NCBI GenBank assembly: GCA_010015655.1
Contig: ML976669.1
Location: 1-64,000, forward strand
DNA length: 64,000 nt
Origin: Bimuria novae-zelandiae CBS 107.79
Taxonomy: Eukaryota; Ascomycota; Dothideomycetes; Pleosporales; Didymosphaeriaceae
Direction of reading: 5' to 3'
Below are positions 44,401 to 55,957 of the stretch, in pieces. A program made the position numbers and the translations under genes. The first letter of the stretch is position 1, and each line of letters opens with the position of its first letter. A model generated the notes under the pieces. That model did not search any database. It saw only the letters and a program-made list of their open reading frames with translations, and was not told where the DNA came from.

Positions 44401-46340
44401 GTAGGTGGAAGTTCTTAAGTTGGCACATGTGAAGGGCTCTTAAACATATATAATATCTATGCCCTTCTAAAACGCCACCTCTAGTATTATAATGTGCCAG
44501 GGTGAGCTCCTGCTAATATTAGCCTAGTATACACGTAGTTATTTGCTTAATAGGCTAGGCTGTTAATGCCTAGTATCAGCTAGGATATTATAAGGGTGTT
44601 CTAGTATAATAATGGCGGGTTATCGCTCATGCTGGCGTCTTCCCTCTCCGAGGTAGACAGGTTAGTGTGGATAGTTAATTGTGGACGAATGCTACTAGTA
44701 GATAGTTATTCTATATTAAGGCTCCTCTAGCCTGTAGCGGCCCGCCTTGGTCTCTTTTCTCTACTAGTAGTAGAGGAGGATACATAAGAGGTAGTAGTTA
44801 TAGGAGGTGTAGCCCTGCTTTCTCCTTCTTGCCTCTAGGCAGAAAGGTGGGAAGGCACTGTCTCTAATACCTCTATAGGAGGAGCCTTAGGCTAAAGTAT
44901 TGCCTGTTTAAGGGCTACTTTAACTATCCTATAGAGGTGCTGCTGTGCTATTTTGCCTGCGCGACAGATAGTCTTTAGCTTAGTCTTTATAGGCTTAGTA
45001 ATATATCTATTAACCTGGCGAGGAGCTGCCGGGCAGTTAGTATAACTAGCTAGATAAGGGCCATAATAGTTAGCACATATAGCTTTATGGGCGTAACTAT
45101 CTCTATACTATCCTTAGTGTCTATCCGTGCGGTCCCCGCAGTGTGCACAGCGGGCTACTTGGGTATAGCGAGTAGTGTTATAGTAGCCCTGGTAGCCTGG
45201 GTTATGTCGCTGTATGGTGGGATGCTTATAGATTTCCTTTAAGAATTGGCTAGTGCCAAAGAGCCGGAACGAGCGGACTGGCTCCTTATATAAAACGATC
45301 TAGGTGGTGAGGCTATACTAATTCGCCCTATATTATAAGGTCCTGCAACTAACTAGCTGCTTACCTGTTTACGAGCAGACCTCTTCCTCTACTAGCTAAG
45401 TAGTAGTTAGTAGTTCTATGCTATCTAGGGTCTAAAAAGAGCTAGGTACTCCTTATACTACGTAGTTAGTCTAGCGTTCTAGGATCCTTACCGCGTCTCC
45501 GTCTAGCGCTCTTACTAGAAGTTCTTAGTTTTCTTAAGTTAGAAGTCGGCCCCGAATGTTCTTATTTACTAGGGTAATCGCCCAGCCTGTATTAATTAGT
45601 GATGTAGTAGGTATGTCTTTAAGGGTAAGTTTTACTATACTCTTGCATATTGCCTACCTTACTATAAAAGGTAAGGGTTGTTACAGTCGCATTGCCAGGT
45701 TAGAGATAGCTATGAATATTTAATTATCTTCTTTTAGCTTAGCAGGCGGGTTGGGCCAGGGCCTAGTAGGGATTAAGAGTTAACTGCCACCCCTATCTAA
45801 GATCTAGGGGTCTCTAGCTACGTCCGCCTAAGAGCGGCGTCCCGACTCTTAGCTCTTAGGGTTGCTATGACTAGTGTTACTACTCTAGTAGGAGCTAGGG
45901 GGGGAGTTGCTTAAGGAGAGCGAGGTTAGAGCCTAGATAACTCTCTACTATAGCTCCTTAGCAATCTTAGCCTTTTAAGGGTTAGTGTAGCTCTCTGCGT
46001 GTTGGTCTACCGCTACTATAAAAGCTATAGTAATAGTGTTCCACAGCTAGGCAATCTACTAAGTCTTAGTAATATAGCGTTGGACGGTATTAGAGACGCA
46101 AGGTTTAGGAGCACCCCTACTAGGGTTCTAGCTGCTTAGAAGGGGTGTATAGTAATGCATGTCCTCCTAGGGCCATCTTAGGGCGCGTGTATAAAGCTGC
46201 TGAGGGATTACAGGGTCTAGGGACCCTATGTGCTAGGAGGAGGAAAACTCTACTATCCTAACAAGCTCCTTTGCGCGTCTGCGCGGAGGGCTAGGCGGAC
46301 GTTAGAGGTACTCCTAGAATTAGCGTAGTAAGCTTGTTCA
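41445..46340 (-). pseudogene. LINE A coding region: ORF1 zinc knuckles, endonuclease, reverse transcriptase
   Basis: ORF1 spans roughly 46340-44900, with nucleocapsid-like Cys/His motifs near 45155 (RCAHCGDRTDRH). An AP-like endonuclease follows: NPPLLYQNTLI near 44620, LIGGDFNARHKSF near 44150 and SGLDYKTIVTSVPLS near 43940. The RT spans about 43300-42000. A 67-codon open piece at 42343-42140 (DRRLTFRQYIATRTAKA, then VYSSLLYGTECWYRGRTK) is the conserved post-RT segment of Tad elements. The RNase H portion continues beyond the copia insertion. Stops replace Gln and Trp codons throughout. Confidence 0.82.
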
Positions 46341-46416
46341 GTTGCTAGGATTATTAGGGTCTTTAGAGAGGATATCTAAAAATCGAAAAGTTGGTGTTCG
46401 GTGTAGGATCAGGTGG

Positions 46417-47314
46417 TTGGTTGGTTGGTTGGTATTCATTTTTCGTCTAGTTGATGGGGATTAAGTCCACCATCTCGCCTCCCGAAGGGCATATACGACG
46501 TGCTAAGCTATGGAATTATAGTACTAACGCACTACCTTAGAAAGCATTTCTTGCCTACGCGGGTATTACTACCATATTAAGCTATAGCTCCCCTTCCTGT
46601 TGGGGAGACTAAGTAGTGTATGTACTTTAGGGTGGATCCCTTGTGTGTGTTTAGAGGCAGTTTAGTGCTGTGAGAAGAAAGAAAAGGAAAGAGTGAATAG
46701 GTGTGAAGAGCCGGTGCTCTGTTAAATCGGAGCCGTGGCTCTGCGCGAGGAGAGCCTTTGTACCAGGCTTGGCGATGCCTGTGTCGAAGGAGATAGGTGT
46801 AGTAGGAAGGCAGAGCCAGGCCTGTCCTTCTTCTTTATCCCTAAGAGTTGTATGATATAAGGCCAGGCTGGCTGCCTTGTTTGCGTGTTGTGTTAGGTTA
46901 GGGACGCTGATAGTTGGTCTTTAGAGAGCTGCGGGCAGCTCTCGTCGTTGTAGGTGTTAAGAGCTAGTGCTTTATTAAATCGTGCCATGGCTCTTCGCAT
47001 GGAGAGCCTTTGTATTTAGGCCTAGCAGGTGCCCATATCTTGCAAGAGCAAGGAGTGTTATAACTGTCTCCTTATTTTAGCTATAGTTGTGGCCTTTAAC
47101 TAAACGTGAAAATCTGAGTGGCGCATGGGCCATTTTGAAAAGATTTTAGCTCACTAGGGAGCTAAAAGACAAAATAGGGCAGCGCGCCTGCCACAACGCC
47201 TGTAGCTAAAAGAGGACGCTGGAAAACAGATTTACGAAGGCATTTGAGTCGTGTTTTGACGAAAAATCGATGGATATCGACCTTTCGATGACCTGGAAAA
47301 GTTGATGTTCGGTG
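46417..47314 (-). mobile_element. Non-autonomous element B sharing both ends with LINE A
   Basis: 898 bp, ending in a (CCAA)n tail at 46417. Its 5' end (47314) reads CACCGAACATCAACTTTTC, equal to LINE A but for one base. About 220 bp next to the tail match the LINE A 3' end. The middle is unrelated to LINE A coding and holds two diverged copies of a GAGAGCCTTTGTA-containing unit (about 46715-46770 and 46969-47022). It is flanked by the same target sequence (46404-46416, 47315-47328). I see no coding region, so it looks like a SINE-like parasite of LINE A. Confidence 0.8.
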
Positions 47315-47338
47315 TAGGATCAGGTGGCGATATGCCTG

Positions 47339-48473
47339 TGGCTCTAAAAGAGCTAAGGATAGTTAATTCCTTAAAGGAGGCCTTCCACGCATTCTAGAAT
47401 AAGGGGAAGAAGTTGTCTTTAGTGATAGAAGCTAGGCCTTAGCTTCTATAAAGGTATCGTGATAGCTCTGCTAAGTATGCTGTTAATAGAGGCTTAAACA
47501 TCGTAACGTCAAGTGGCTGAAGCGTATAAGTTAAGTAAGGAGGCAGGATAGTAAGCAGGATCCTATGCTTATTATAATAGTTAATAAAGTCTATAGTAAC
47601 ATGAGATCCGTGGCCGTCTATAATTAAAAGACGATATGATCGTCGAGTCTTCTCTTTTGTATAGCGATCGAACACCTACTTAAGCCAGGCAAGCCCGATA
47701 TCGTTGTTTGTCTAGCCAGAGGATAATGAGGTAATAAAGACTTCATGTTCTCCTGCCTTGATATCCTCTACCCAGCTTGATTGGATGCCCTTGTTGGCGG
47801 CCTTATAAATAAGGCTTGGCGGCAGAGCTAATCTATCAGCGCAGATACATGCCAGGAGCGTGATCCATGCGCGATTGCTATCTTAGAGTAATGCCCTAAC
47901 CTCCTTCTTCTCCCACATTCGTCTGCTGAATATTCTCTTTGATCTACCAACAATACTGATTAGGACGCCTTTTTCATCCATATTATAGATATAACGAGGA
48001 TCTATGCGATATTTATCCATCTTACTGTATAAAAGGTTAAAATAGAGGCGATATTTATCCACTAAATTAGCTTTGTGGCGATTGTTGTCCATCCCGACGG
48101 TCCATTGGGAGATGAGATGAATGCTGTGTCGGTTAATAAAGCGGGTAACCCAGCTCTCGCTAACTGGCTCCTTTGCTATCGTAGAGGCAAAATTCTGTAT
48201 CATCTCTCTAGTAGGAGGTGTATGTCTCTTTGTGAGTCCTTCGATATATCGTACAAGCTCCTGCTCTTGTTGTGGTGTAAGTTTCTGCTGGTTGATATTC
48301 TTGGCTTCATTTGGGGCCTGAACGCGCTTGTGTCTTCGGGACAACGTAGTCCGATCTACACCATAGGTAGCCGCTATTTTTCTATATGAAAATTTTTCTC
48401 CTGGATCCAAAGATTGAATAGCTTCAATCGCATCTTCAATTGCCCCCATATTGGTGGAGTTACGACGCGTCAA
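47339..48473 (-). pseudogene. Pogo-3 transposase, N-terminal and DDE part
   Basis: From 48473 the frame is open for 196 codons. It holds a psq-like helix-turn-helix (FSYRKIAATYGVDRTTLSRR), a CENP-B-type second DNA-binding domain (LTPQQEQELVRYIEGLTKRH) and the first catalytic Asp region (YIYNMDEKGV). A break follows at about 47883. The second open piece (47675-47439) has LLIIDGHGSHVTIDFINYYN and LPPYLTYTLQPLDVTMFKPL, the DGHGSH and QPLDV marks of Pogo DDE transposases. The C-terminal part lies beyond the Tad-like insertions at about 34226-33480. Confidence 0.88.
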
Positions 48474-48550
48474 AGTTAGTGAGTCATTCAGTCTTTAGGT
48501 GTTGGGTGGCTCGTTACGCGAAGTGGCTCGGCACGCGCACAGACACGTTA

Positions 48551-50600
48551 TAGGCTAGTTATAAAAGAGATATAAGATTATAATAGGCTTAAGGACAAGA
48601 ATTACTAAGCGTATAATCTCTACTAAGCCACAAAATTAACAGCACGGGACTATTAAAACTATATCTAAATTAGCGAGTAGATAGCTCCGCTACTAATTAA
48701 AAAACTACACAAAGACAAGAATTAGGGATACCCAGGAATCGCCGAAACGACGCGTCGAATCGCGAACGAATATGCCATTCCTAGGCTACGCTAGGCGGTA
48801 CAAAAGGTTTTAGGCAATTATTTAGCCTGTCATAAGAATAAGCCTAAGAGACATAAGCCCTATAGCCTCTTATAACCACTACAGTCGCCCCTAAGACCAT
48901 AGTTAAGCGTGACTATAGACTTTATTATAAAGCTACTAGCATCACTAGCACTAAGGAATAAGGATCCCTATAACTTAATCTTAGTTATAATCTATTAACT
49001 TACTAAGGAGTCAAGGTTTGTGCTAATTAGGGAAGCTATGTGGTAGAACAAGAACTAATATTATAAATTAGATAACCTAACGAGTTTATTATAGACAGGG
49101 CCAAGATATTCACATCGTTATACTAGACCACGTTTATAGCTAAATTAGGGATTAAGCACAAGCTCACGACAAGCTTCTATCTTAAAACAGATAGCTAAAC
49201 TAAGCGAATAAACTAAACGTTAGAATAGTATCTCCAGATATATGTAAATAAGCCTTAAGATAACTAGGTTAAGCTGTTGCTAACGGCCCAGCTGGCATAT
49301 AATAGCGCAAGATCGGCGACTACGGGGTACTCGCTATATTACGCCAACCATGGATGTGAGCCAACGACTCACCGGGATTCATTAGACATCCAGAGCATTG
49401 CGAAGAACGCAGCCAATAAAGCCAAACTTATGCAGGACCTATATAAAACACTATATAAAAATATCGCGCGACATAACAAATAAATAGCGTAATAAGCAAA
49501 TAAGAAAAAGATTATAGGACTAACCTTTAAAGAGGGGGATAAAGTCCTCCTCTCGCGAAAAAATCTTAAGATAATAAGGCTAAGCAAAAAACTAGATAAC
49601 CTTTAAAAGGGACTATTTAAAATCTAAGAGGTTAGGGGACCGGTTAATTTTAAACTCTAGCTACCTATAGATACACGGATCCACCCGGTCTTCTATAAGT
49701 TATTATTAGAACCAGCACTACTAGACGCCGAACTAGAAACCTAGCTCGAACTTAAAAATAAGGAGTATAAGGTTAAAGCTATTAGGGACCTACAAAAAAT
49801 CAGGCGTTAGTACAAGTATCTAGTAAAGTGAGAAGGATGGCCAGAGAACCATAATACGTAAAAACTAGTATAAAACCTCACGAACTGCAAGACAGCGCTA
49901 GAGAGGTTCCACAAGGAACATCTAGAGGCACCGCGATTAGATTAGTAAGAAACTTAGAAAAGTTAAAGGATATAGAAGGATTAAAAAGAATAAATAAGTT
50001 AGCCTATAACTAGCCTAAGTTAGCCTGTAGAGGTGCATGTAGCAATAGTTTATAAAAGCTAGTACCCTTTAAATTCTTCTCTTATTACTCTAACGCCTTA
50101 ATCGCATTAGTAACGCGTAAGTTATACTAGGTATAGTTATACTCCTTCTCCTTTATTTCTACTAGCTCTTACTCGAGACGCGCGGTCTTAAAAGCAGCCT
50201 AAGCTTAACGCTTTTTTACTTAAAGAAGGGCAAGACGCTTTTTACGCTTCTTTTTCTAAACACGCTCCTAATCCTTCTTAGGAATCTATAGACTATATTT
50301 AGCATAAGTAGCGAGATAGCCCGCACACTACCTAAAGGTAGTGTTAATAAAACACCGTAACTTCTTCTTCTAATAACGCTTATAACTAGACGCTATTTTT
50401 AGACCCTAAGCTTCTACCTTTTACGCACGAGCACGACGGGTCACTAGGGACAAACAAAGGGTTCTTAGCATAGTTAGTAAGGCAAGGGGAATTAAGAAGA
50501 GGCTATAGCCTGCCTTAGGACGCAAGAGGACGCACCTTTATAGTAATTAGCACTAACGCGCTAATAGTATAGTATAGTAAAGTAAGGTATTAAGACAATA
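48551..50600 (+). pseudogene. Gypsy integrase and chromodomain remnant
   Basis: Right of Pogo-3 the gypsy polyprotein resumes. Core integrase pieces lie near 48900 (SVTIDFIIKLLASLALRNKD, LILVIIYQLTKESRFVLIRE). An open piece at 49277-49483 reads LTAQLAYNSARSATTGYSLY, the usual integrase C-terminal mark. A chromodomain-like segment near 49775 reads YKVKAIRDLQKIR then YKYLVK(stop)EGWPENHNT; chromodomain gypsies use it to target heterochromatin. Stops at Gln/Trp positions abolish function. Confidence 0.82.
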
Positions 50601-50619
50601 ACCTTAAAGAGGGGGATAG

Positions 50620-51070
50620 TGTTACGACCACGAACCCTATAAGGATAAAAAAGCTAGATAATTACGCTAAGAGAGTAATTATTAATAAGTAGTAGAGTTA
50701 ACGGGGCCTAACGGGGCGCGGGGTAGCTTAGTTAGTAGTTACGTAACGAAGTCCCGCATAAAGGGAAGTCCTATAGGACTACTATAGTCCCTGGGACTAC
50801 AGGGCCTTGGCGGGACTACAAAGAAGGAATAGGCTAGTATATAGTGTGGCGACTTTCCTATTATTGTTTCCTTCCTTATAGTTAACTTATATATCTTCTG
50901 TGCGAGTATGTTCTCCTATACAGACTAATAGTTATCTTATTTATTATAAGATTAGATTATCTAGCCGCGCTAAGTGTCGCATCAACTTATACTACTAAAT
51001 AATCCGTGAAGCACCACAATACCTTACCGCCCTAACCCGGATCGGAACAAGGTGTGAGAGCCTCATAACA
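50620..51070 (+). repeat. Gypsy 3' LTR
   Basis: 451 bp, close match to 28805-29256, followed by the TCTTA duplication. It is preceded directly by the polypurine tract. Confidence 0.92.
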
Positions 51071-51104
51071 TCTTATAGCCGCTACGTTTAGCAGAGTTAC
51101 CGTA

Positions 51105-52780
51105 GCTTGGCAGTTGGCGCGCCGCGTTACTAAATGCGCCATACTAACATGATCGCTCGGCTAGCAACATAAGGCTACTAAGCTACCTATAATTAATATT
51201 ATTACGAGATTATTTTTTTAGAGTTAAGGTCTTTAAGGTCTATAGATAATTACTAGCTACTTAAATTATTAATATTTACTTAGTATTTTAATTATTTAGC
51301 TACTACGCGACTTTAAGGTAGATATAAGAAATAAAATTGTGTTCGTATTTATAGCCTTACGATAAGGATATTTTTTTAATAGCTATAATAAAAGCCTTGA
51401 AGATATTTTTACTACCTAATTTAGATATTTTAATATATTATTTAAAGTTAACTTTATATCTTATAGGCCTATTACTTAAAGTATTACTTAGTAGCCTTAT
51501 TAGCTTATTACTTTACGCGTATATTTTTAGTAACTACTTAAGTGATACGCCTCTTCTAAAGTAGCTTTATTTTAAACTACTAGCTAGCCTAACGGGCTTT
51601 TACTTACTTACTTTTTTAAAACTATAGTTACTACTTTTTAGAATAGTTTTAGTATTCATAATCGCGGGCCTGCTATACGCTATAAAGTAATTAAAAAATA
51701 GTTCTATTATAATACTTATTTAGCTAATTAAAAGGTAATGGCTTATTTTATTTTAAGTATTTCTTTTACGTTATTAGAGCTTTTCGTAGGCCTTTATTTT
51801 TATACTTTAGGAGTTACTTTCATATAAAAATTAAGTATATAGTTTAACTTAGCGTCTTAGCCTTATTATTACCCCTTATATTAATAATAGTGTTTAGTAG
51901 CTAGTTAATCTTTCTTTAATCTAAAGTACTAAGTATTAAGGTTAAGCTTTCTTGTAATTATTAATTAAGAGGTATAGTCTAATTAAACTACTTAAAAATA
52001 ATTATTAAATCTAGTAAGAAGACACATGTAGCTTTAAAGGCCTAAAGGATTAATAGCTACCTTATAATACTAACTTAGGCCTTTTAGAATAAGCTAAAAA
52101 AGTCTCTTTTAATAATAATGGCTAGTCCCTAACTATTTTATTAGAAGGCTAACAGCTTATTTAAATACGCTATTAATAGAGGCTTAAATACACAAATATT
52201 AAGAGGCTATAACGTATAGGTTAAATAAGGTAAATAGATAGCTAATAGGATCCTATTATAATTATAATAGTTAAAAAAATCTATAGGAATATATAATTTA
52301 TAACTATTAAAGATTAATAGTTAATATAATTATCTAGCTTTAGCCTTTATACGGCGATTAAACACTTACCGTAGCAATATAAGACGTATATAATTACTTA
52401 ACTAATTAGATTTAGATATAGTAATAAAGACTTAATAGTGTTAAGGATTAAGATTATCGATCTAGCTTAATTGTCTATTTATAGAGATAGCCTAATAAAT
52501 TAGAGCTAGATCTAGGGCAGATCTGTCGGCGCATATACAGGTTATAAGCAATATCCACTCGTGGCTACTATCCTAGATAGCTTGCCTTACAGTCTTGCTC
52601 TCGTATAGAGGCCTATTAAAGATACTCTTTAAGCGGGAGGTAATGCCAGGTAGGATGTCTTTCTCGTCTATAATATAATATCTTAAGCCTTAATCTAATA
52701 CTACTCTATCTTCTACTATAAGAGATTAAAATAGACCTTATATTTAGCTAGGAAATTTGCTTTATAATAATTATTATTAA
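51105..52780 (-). mobile_element. Pogo-type transposon relic (Pogo-4), RIP-degraded
   Basis: Minus-strand transposase fragments are readable: SIFNRPLYESKTVRQAI near 52600, then LLIFNSYKLYIPIDFFNYYN and YLPYLTYTLQPLNICVFKPL near 52330-52150, i.e. the DGHGSH and QPLDV regions altered by RIP. The likely left terminal repeat starts GTAGCTTGGCAGTTGGCGC at about 51105, a motif also seen at 20428. The right part is cut by Pogo-2 copy 2. Confidence 0.65.
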
Positions 52781-52785
52781 TACTA

Positions 52786-54632
52786 ACGTGGTTCACCACC
52801 GAGCGGGCCAACCCTACCGAGCGGGCCAACTTTGCTAAATGCAGCCCGCCTCCAGCTTATACCACAATGCCATCACAACATAACGCGCAACAACCTTATA
52901 CTAAAAGCGCACTATAGCTTGCTATCTAAGCTATAATTAAAGATCGCGATAATAGTAAAAGACACGTTATTATAGCCTTTAGCGTGCCTTAAATAATAGT
53001 ATAATAATAACGCTAAGGAGCCCTCTCTTAACGCGATCGCGAGCCCAACTTAAAGAAGCTAACTAAGCTAAAGGAGAAGGCTCTAGTCTAACGTATACTT
53101 AAGCTTAACTAGCAAGGAATAGGTGTAATAAGGAATATAGTCTAAGATATAGCTAATAATCTACTTACTAAGCGTAGTAGACAGCCTATTAGTAAGCACT
53201 AAATAGACAGGCTTAAGACGCGTACGCTAGAAATCAAGCTTTAAAAGAGCTATCTATATAATTATTAGCAAGCCCTAAATAAAGATCTACGTATTATAAC
53301 GCCCTAGTTCGAGCTAGTTACTAATACTAAGGCTAAGTACGGTATCGCTAATAACAACACGTACAACTTTAACGAGACAGGCTTTATAATAGGGGTAATA
53401 CAGGGTTAGATAGTCTTTACAGGCTCTAAGAAGCAAAGCAACCTAAAGAAGATTTAACCTAATAACTATAAGTAGGTTACTAATATCTAGGGTGTTAGCG
53501 CTAAAGGCTAGGCTTTACTACCCTTTCTTATCTTTCCTAGTAAGGTTCTAATCACGTCCTAGTTCTATAATTTACCCTAAGACTAGGTTATTAAAGTTAG
53601 TCCTAATAGCTAGACGTTAAATAAGCTTAGTCTTACCTAGCTAAAGCACTTTAATACCTATACTAAGGCGCGTAGTTTAGGTGCACACTAGCTACTAATT
53701 ATAAATAGCCACGAGAGCCACTACTTACACGAATTCCACAAATACTATAAGGAACAAAAGATTATTATTCTCTATATGCCTCTACACTCATCACACCTCT
53801 TGTAGCCACTTAATGTAGGTTGTTTTTCGCCTTTAAAGCAGGCGTATAGTAATAAGATTAGTAGCTTAGCACGGTACGGCACTAAGTAGATTAAGAAGGA
53901 GACCTTTCTACTAGCCTTTAAAGTAGCTTTTAAAAAAGTAATAATAAAGGCGAACATTTGCGCAGGCTTTAGAGGCGCTAGATTAGTCCTATATAACCTA
54001 GAGGCGGTGTTATTAAGACTTAATATAGTTCTTCGTACGCCAACTCCACCTAACGCAGAGGACACCTTATAAAAATTAAAAACACTAAGCAACCTCCGCG
54101 AGATAGAGGCTTAGTTAACGCTAGTTTATAAGCGTGTATAGAAGTATAAAGATTTACTAGTTTCTCCACTTCTTAGAGCTATTAAGTAGCTTAACAAAGG
54201 TGTTGCATTAATAGGGCACGAAATAGTGTTAATATAATAAAAAATAGCAAGACTTCGCAAAATAGTAAAGATAGTAATAAAGGTAAAAAGTTAAAAGAGG
54301 AAGTATATTTAGGCAGCTAAGACACTTATAGTAAAAGAGGTAGTCAATTTAATAGCTAAAAAGGATAGTAGTAGGTAAAAAGAGGGTGAAGAGTCTGTAA
54401 AGAGGGTGCGTGGGCAGAGGCGCTGCGGACGTTGCGGCGAAGCTGGCCACAACGCTCGCACCTGCGCAGTAGAAATTATAGATACATCTAATAGCGATAA
54501 GTCTAAATAGTATTTCTATGTTCTGCGAATTATAGTAAATTATAGTGGTGTTGTAGGAGGCGCTTCGCAATAGACTAACTTTTAAAAAGTGGCCCGCTCG
54601 GTGGGGTTGGCCCGCTCGGTGGTGAACCACGT
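52786..54632 (+). mobile_element. Pogo/Fot1-type transposon (Pogo-2), copy 2, RIP-degraded
   Basis: 1847 bp with the same terminal repeats as 20865-22689, in opposite orientation, flanked by TA (52784-52785, 54633-54634). The transposase remnant is on the plus strand: LVTNTKAKYGIANNNTYNFN near 53315, then ESHYLHEFHKYYKEQKIIIL near 53715 and SHLL(stop)PLNVGCFSPLKA near 53795. The two copies carry partly different sets of C-to-T/G-to-A changes, so they decayed separately. Confidence 0.88.
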
Positions 54633-54634
54633 TA

Positions 54635-55837
54635 AATAAAATTATATAAAACTATAATATAAATAACTTAATACTAGTAAACACTAAGTTCGCACGGACT
54701 ACTATTATAATACTTAATAATAACGCGTTAATTACTTAAGTTCTCCATCTCTTATATACCTTATACTTACTAGCCTAAGTAGCTAAAGTACTTTCTCGCC
54801 TATATACTATTATAGTAAACCTTTTACACGCCTAACTTTAAAAAATATAAGAAATTTTAAAAGATAGGCGCCTGCTACAGGGTTTTTTTTTAAACTTTAA
54901 CACCTTAAAGCTCTACTTATTTAAATTTATATTAAGTAAGTATAGTAATAGGTACTTAAGTACTACTCTAGCGTCTAAATAAAGCTATTAAAATCTAGCT
55001 AATTAATAAATAAAAGCGTTATTTATTATAATTATTAAGCGTAGCCTTAAGTATAGCGTGTAATATAGTAGCACTTTACTAGCTATAAACTCTTTTATTA
55101 GCTTTACTATAATTACTCCTTAATAGATAAGGTAATTAAAATACTTATTAACATTTATAGCTAGTAGTAAGCTTTACCTCTCTAACCTTTACGCTAAGTA
55201 TAATACTTAAAATAATATATTTATCTCTAATTAAGTATATTTGTAATTACTTATACGCTTTATATAAGCGCTCTTATTAAGTACTATTACTTATTCTACC
55301 TTATACGCTAGCTAGCAGCGAGCTTAAAATGCTTAATAAAGAACTATATTACGCTTTACTACTACTTTAGTTACTACTTTTTAACTTTATCTTATGGTAG
55401 CAAGGGTCTCTTAGATAGGTATTTATAAGGCTTTTATATTATAATTATTATATAAGAAAGCCTAAATTTTATCTAGGTAGGTATTTAGCTAGCCTTAGAG
55501 CAACTCTTTAAGCTTCTCGCGATAGTACTATAGTAGTAATAGTAGCCGTCCCCGCTATATGCAGGCTGGCGGGTAAGACTACTTTTAGTACTTTAGGCTA
55601 AGTTAAATCCTTTTAATTATTAAGTAGGCTACTTTAGTATCTCTTTAGATTTTTATAACGCTAATATTATTTTTAAGATAATTAATTATAGCCTATAATA
55701 CTATTAGCGGTAACCTAACTTTATTTTATAACTTTATAAATTATTTATAAATTCTTTAAATGCATTAAAAGGTTAATATTTAGCTAGTAAATCCGTGTTT
55801 TAAATAACGTACAATAATCGATTACTAACATGCGGGG
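54635..55837. repeat. RIP-degraded AT-rich relic, unresolved
   Basis: About 1.2 kb with stops in all frames and no readable protein. It ends at the 32-bp border repeat. Confidence 0.6.
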
Positions 55838-55869
55838 CAGGTCACATGGTGAGCGGGAATTTACGAAAC
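55838..55869. repeat. 32-bp border repeat, copy 2
   Basis: Identical to 24628-24659. Here it is followed by a small foldback element instead of the transcription-factor-like fragment. Confidence 0.85.
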
Positions 55870-55879
55870 GACAATAAGA

Positions 55880-55957
55880 GGTTCTCGTACTAGTTGAGTT
55901 ATAGTGTCCCCGTACGCTGATCCCAGGACCGACCTATAACTTAATCAGTACGAGACC
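55880..55957. mobile_element. 78-bp foldback MITE-like element
   Basis: Imperfect 25-bp inverted repeats, left GGTTCTCGTACTAGTTGAGT and right its complement with about five differences, surround a short GC-rich core. It can fold into one hairpin. No target duplication is clear. Confidence 0.55.

Larger units (their letters stand above)
34241..46403 (-). mobile_element. Tad1-like LINE (element A)
   Basis: A non-LTR retrotransposon on the minus strand. Its 5' end at 46403 reads CACCGAACACCAACTTTTC and its 3' tail at 34241 is (CCAA)n. The target TAGGATCAGGTGGC stands at 34227-34240, and 13 of its 14 bases recur at 46404-46416. A copia element (35318-41439) interrupts it near the 3' end. Net length is about 6 kb, usual for a full Tad-type LINE. 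Coding regions are dotted with stops. A (GA)n/(GT)n microsatellite lies at 34496-34540 in its 3' part. Confidence 0.88.
33349..48548 (-). mobile_element. Pogo-type DNA transposon (Pogo-3) inserted in gypsy
   Basis: Terminal repeats start ACGTGTCYGTGCGCGTGCC at the left and are mirrored at the right. TA flanks them (33347-33348 and 48549-48550). The inner sequence is the transposase, split by the Tad-like insertions at 34241-47314. Without them the element is about 2.1 kb. It is less mutated than the surrounding gypsy: the N-terminal 196 codons are still open. Confidence 0.9.
28805..51070 (+). mobile_element. Gypsy (Metaviridae-type) LTR retrotransposon, outermost of the nest
   Basis: The 5' LTR is 28805-29256 and the 3' LTR 50620-51070 (TGTTACGACC...ATAACA). 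The duplication TCTTA flanks both (28800-28804, 51071-51075). A purine tract AAAGAGGGGGATAG precedes the 3' LTR. Gag, protease, RT, RNase H, integrase and a chromodomain are recognisable in order on the plus strand. A Pogo transposon occupies 33349-48548 between RNase H and integrase. Without insertions the element is about 7.1 kb. Many Gln/Trp codons have become stops. Confidence 0.93.
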
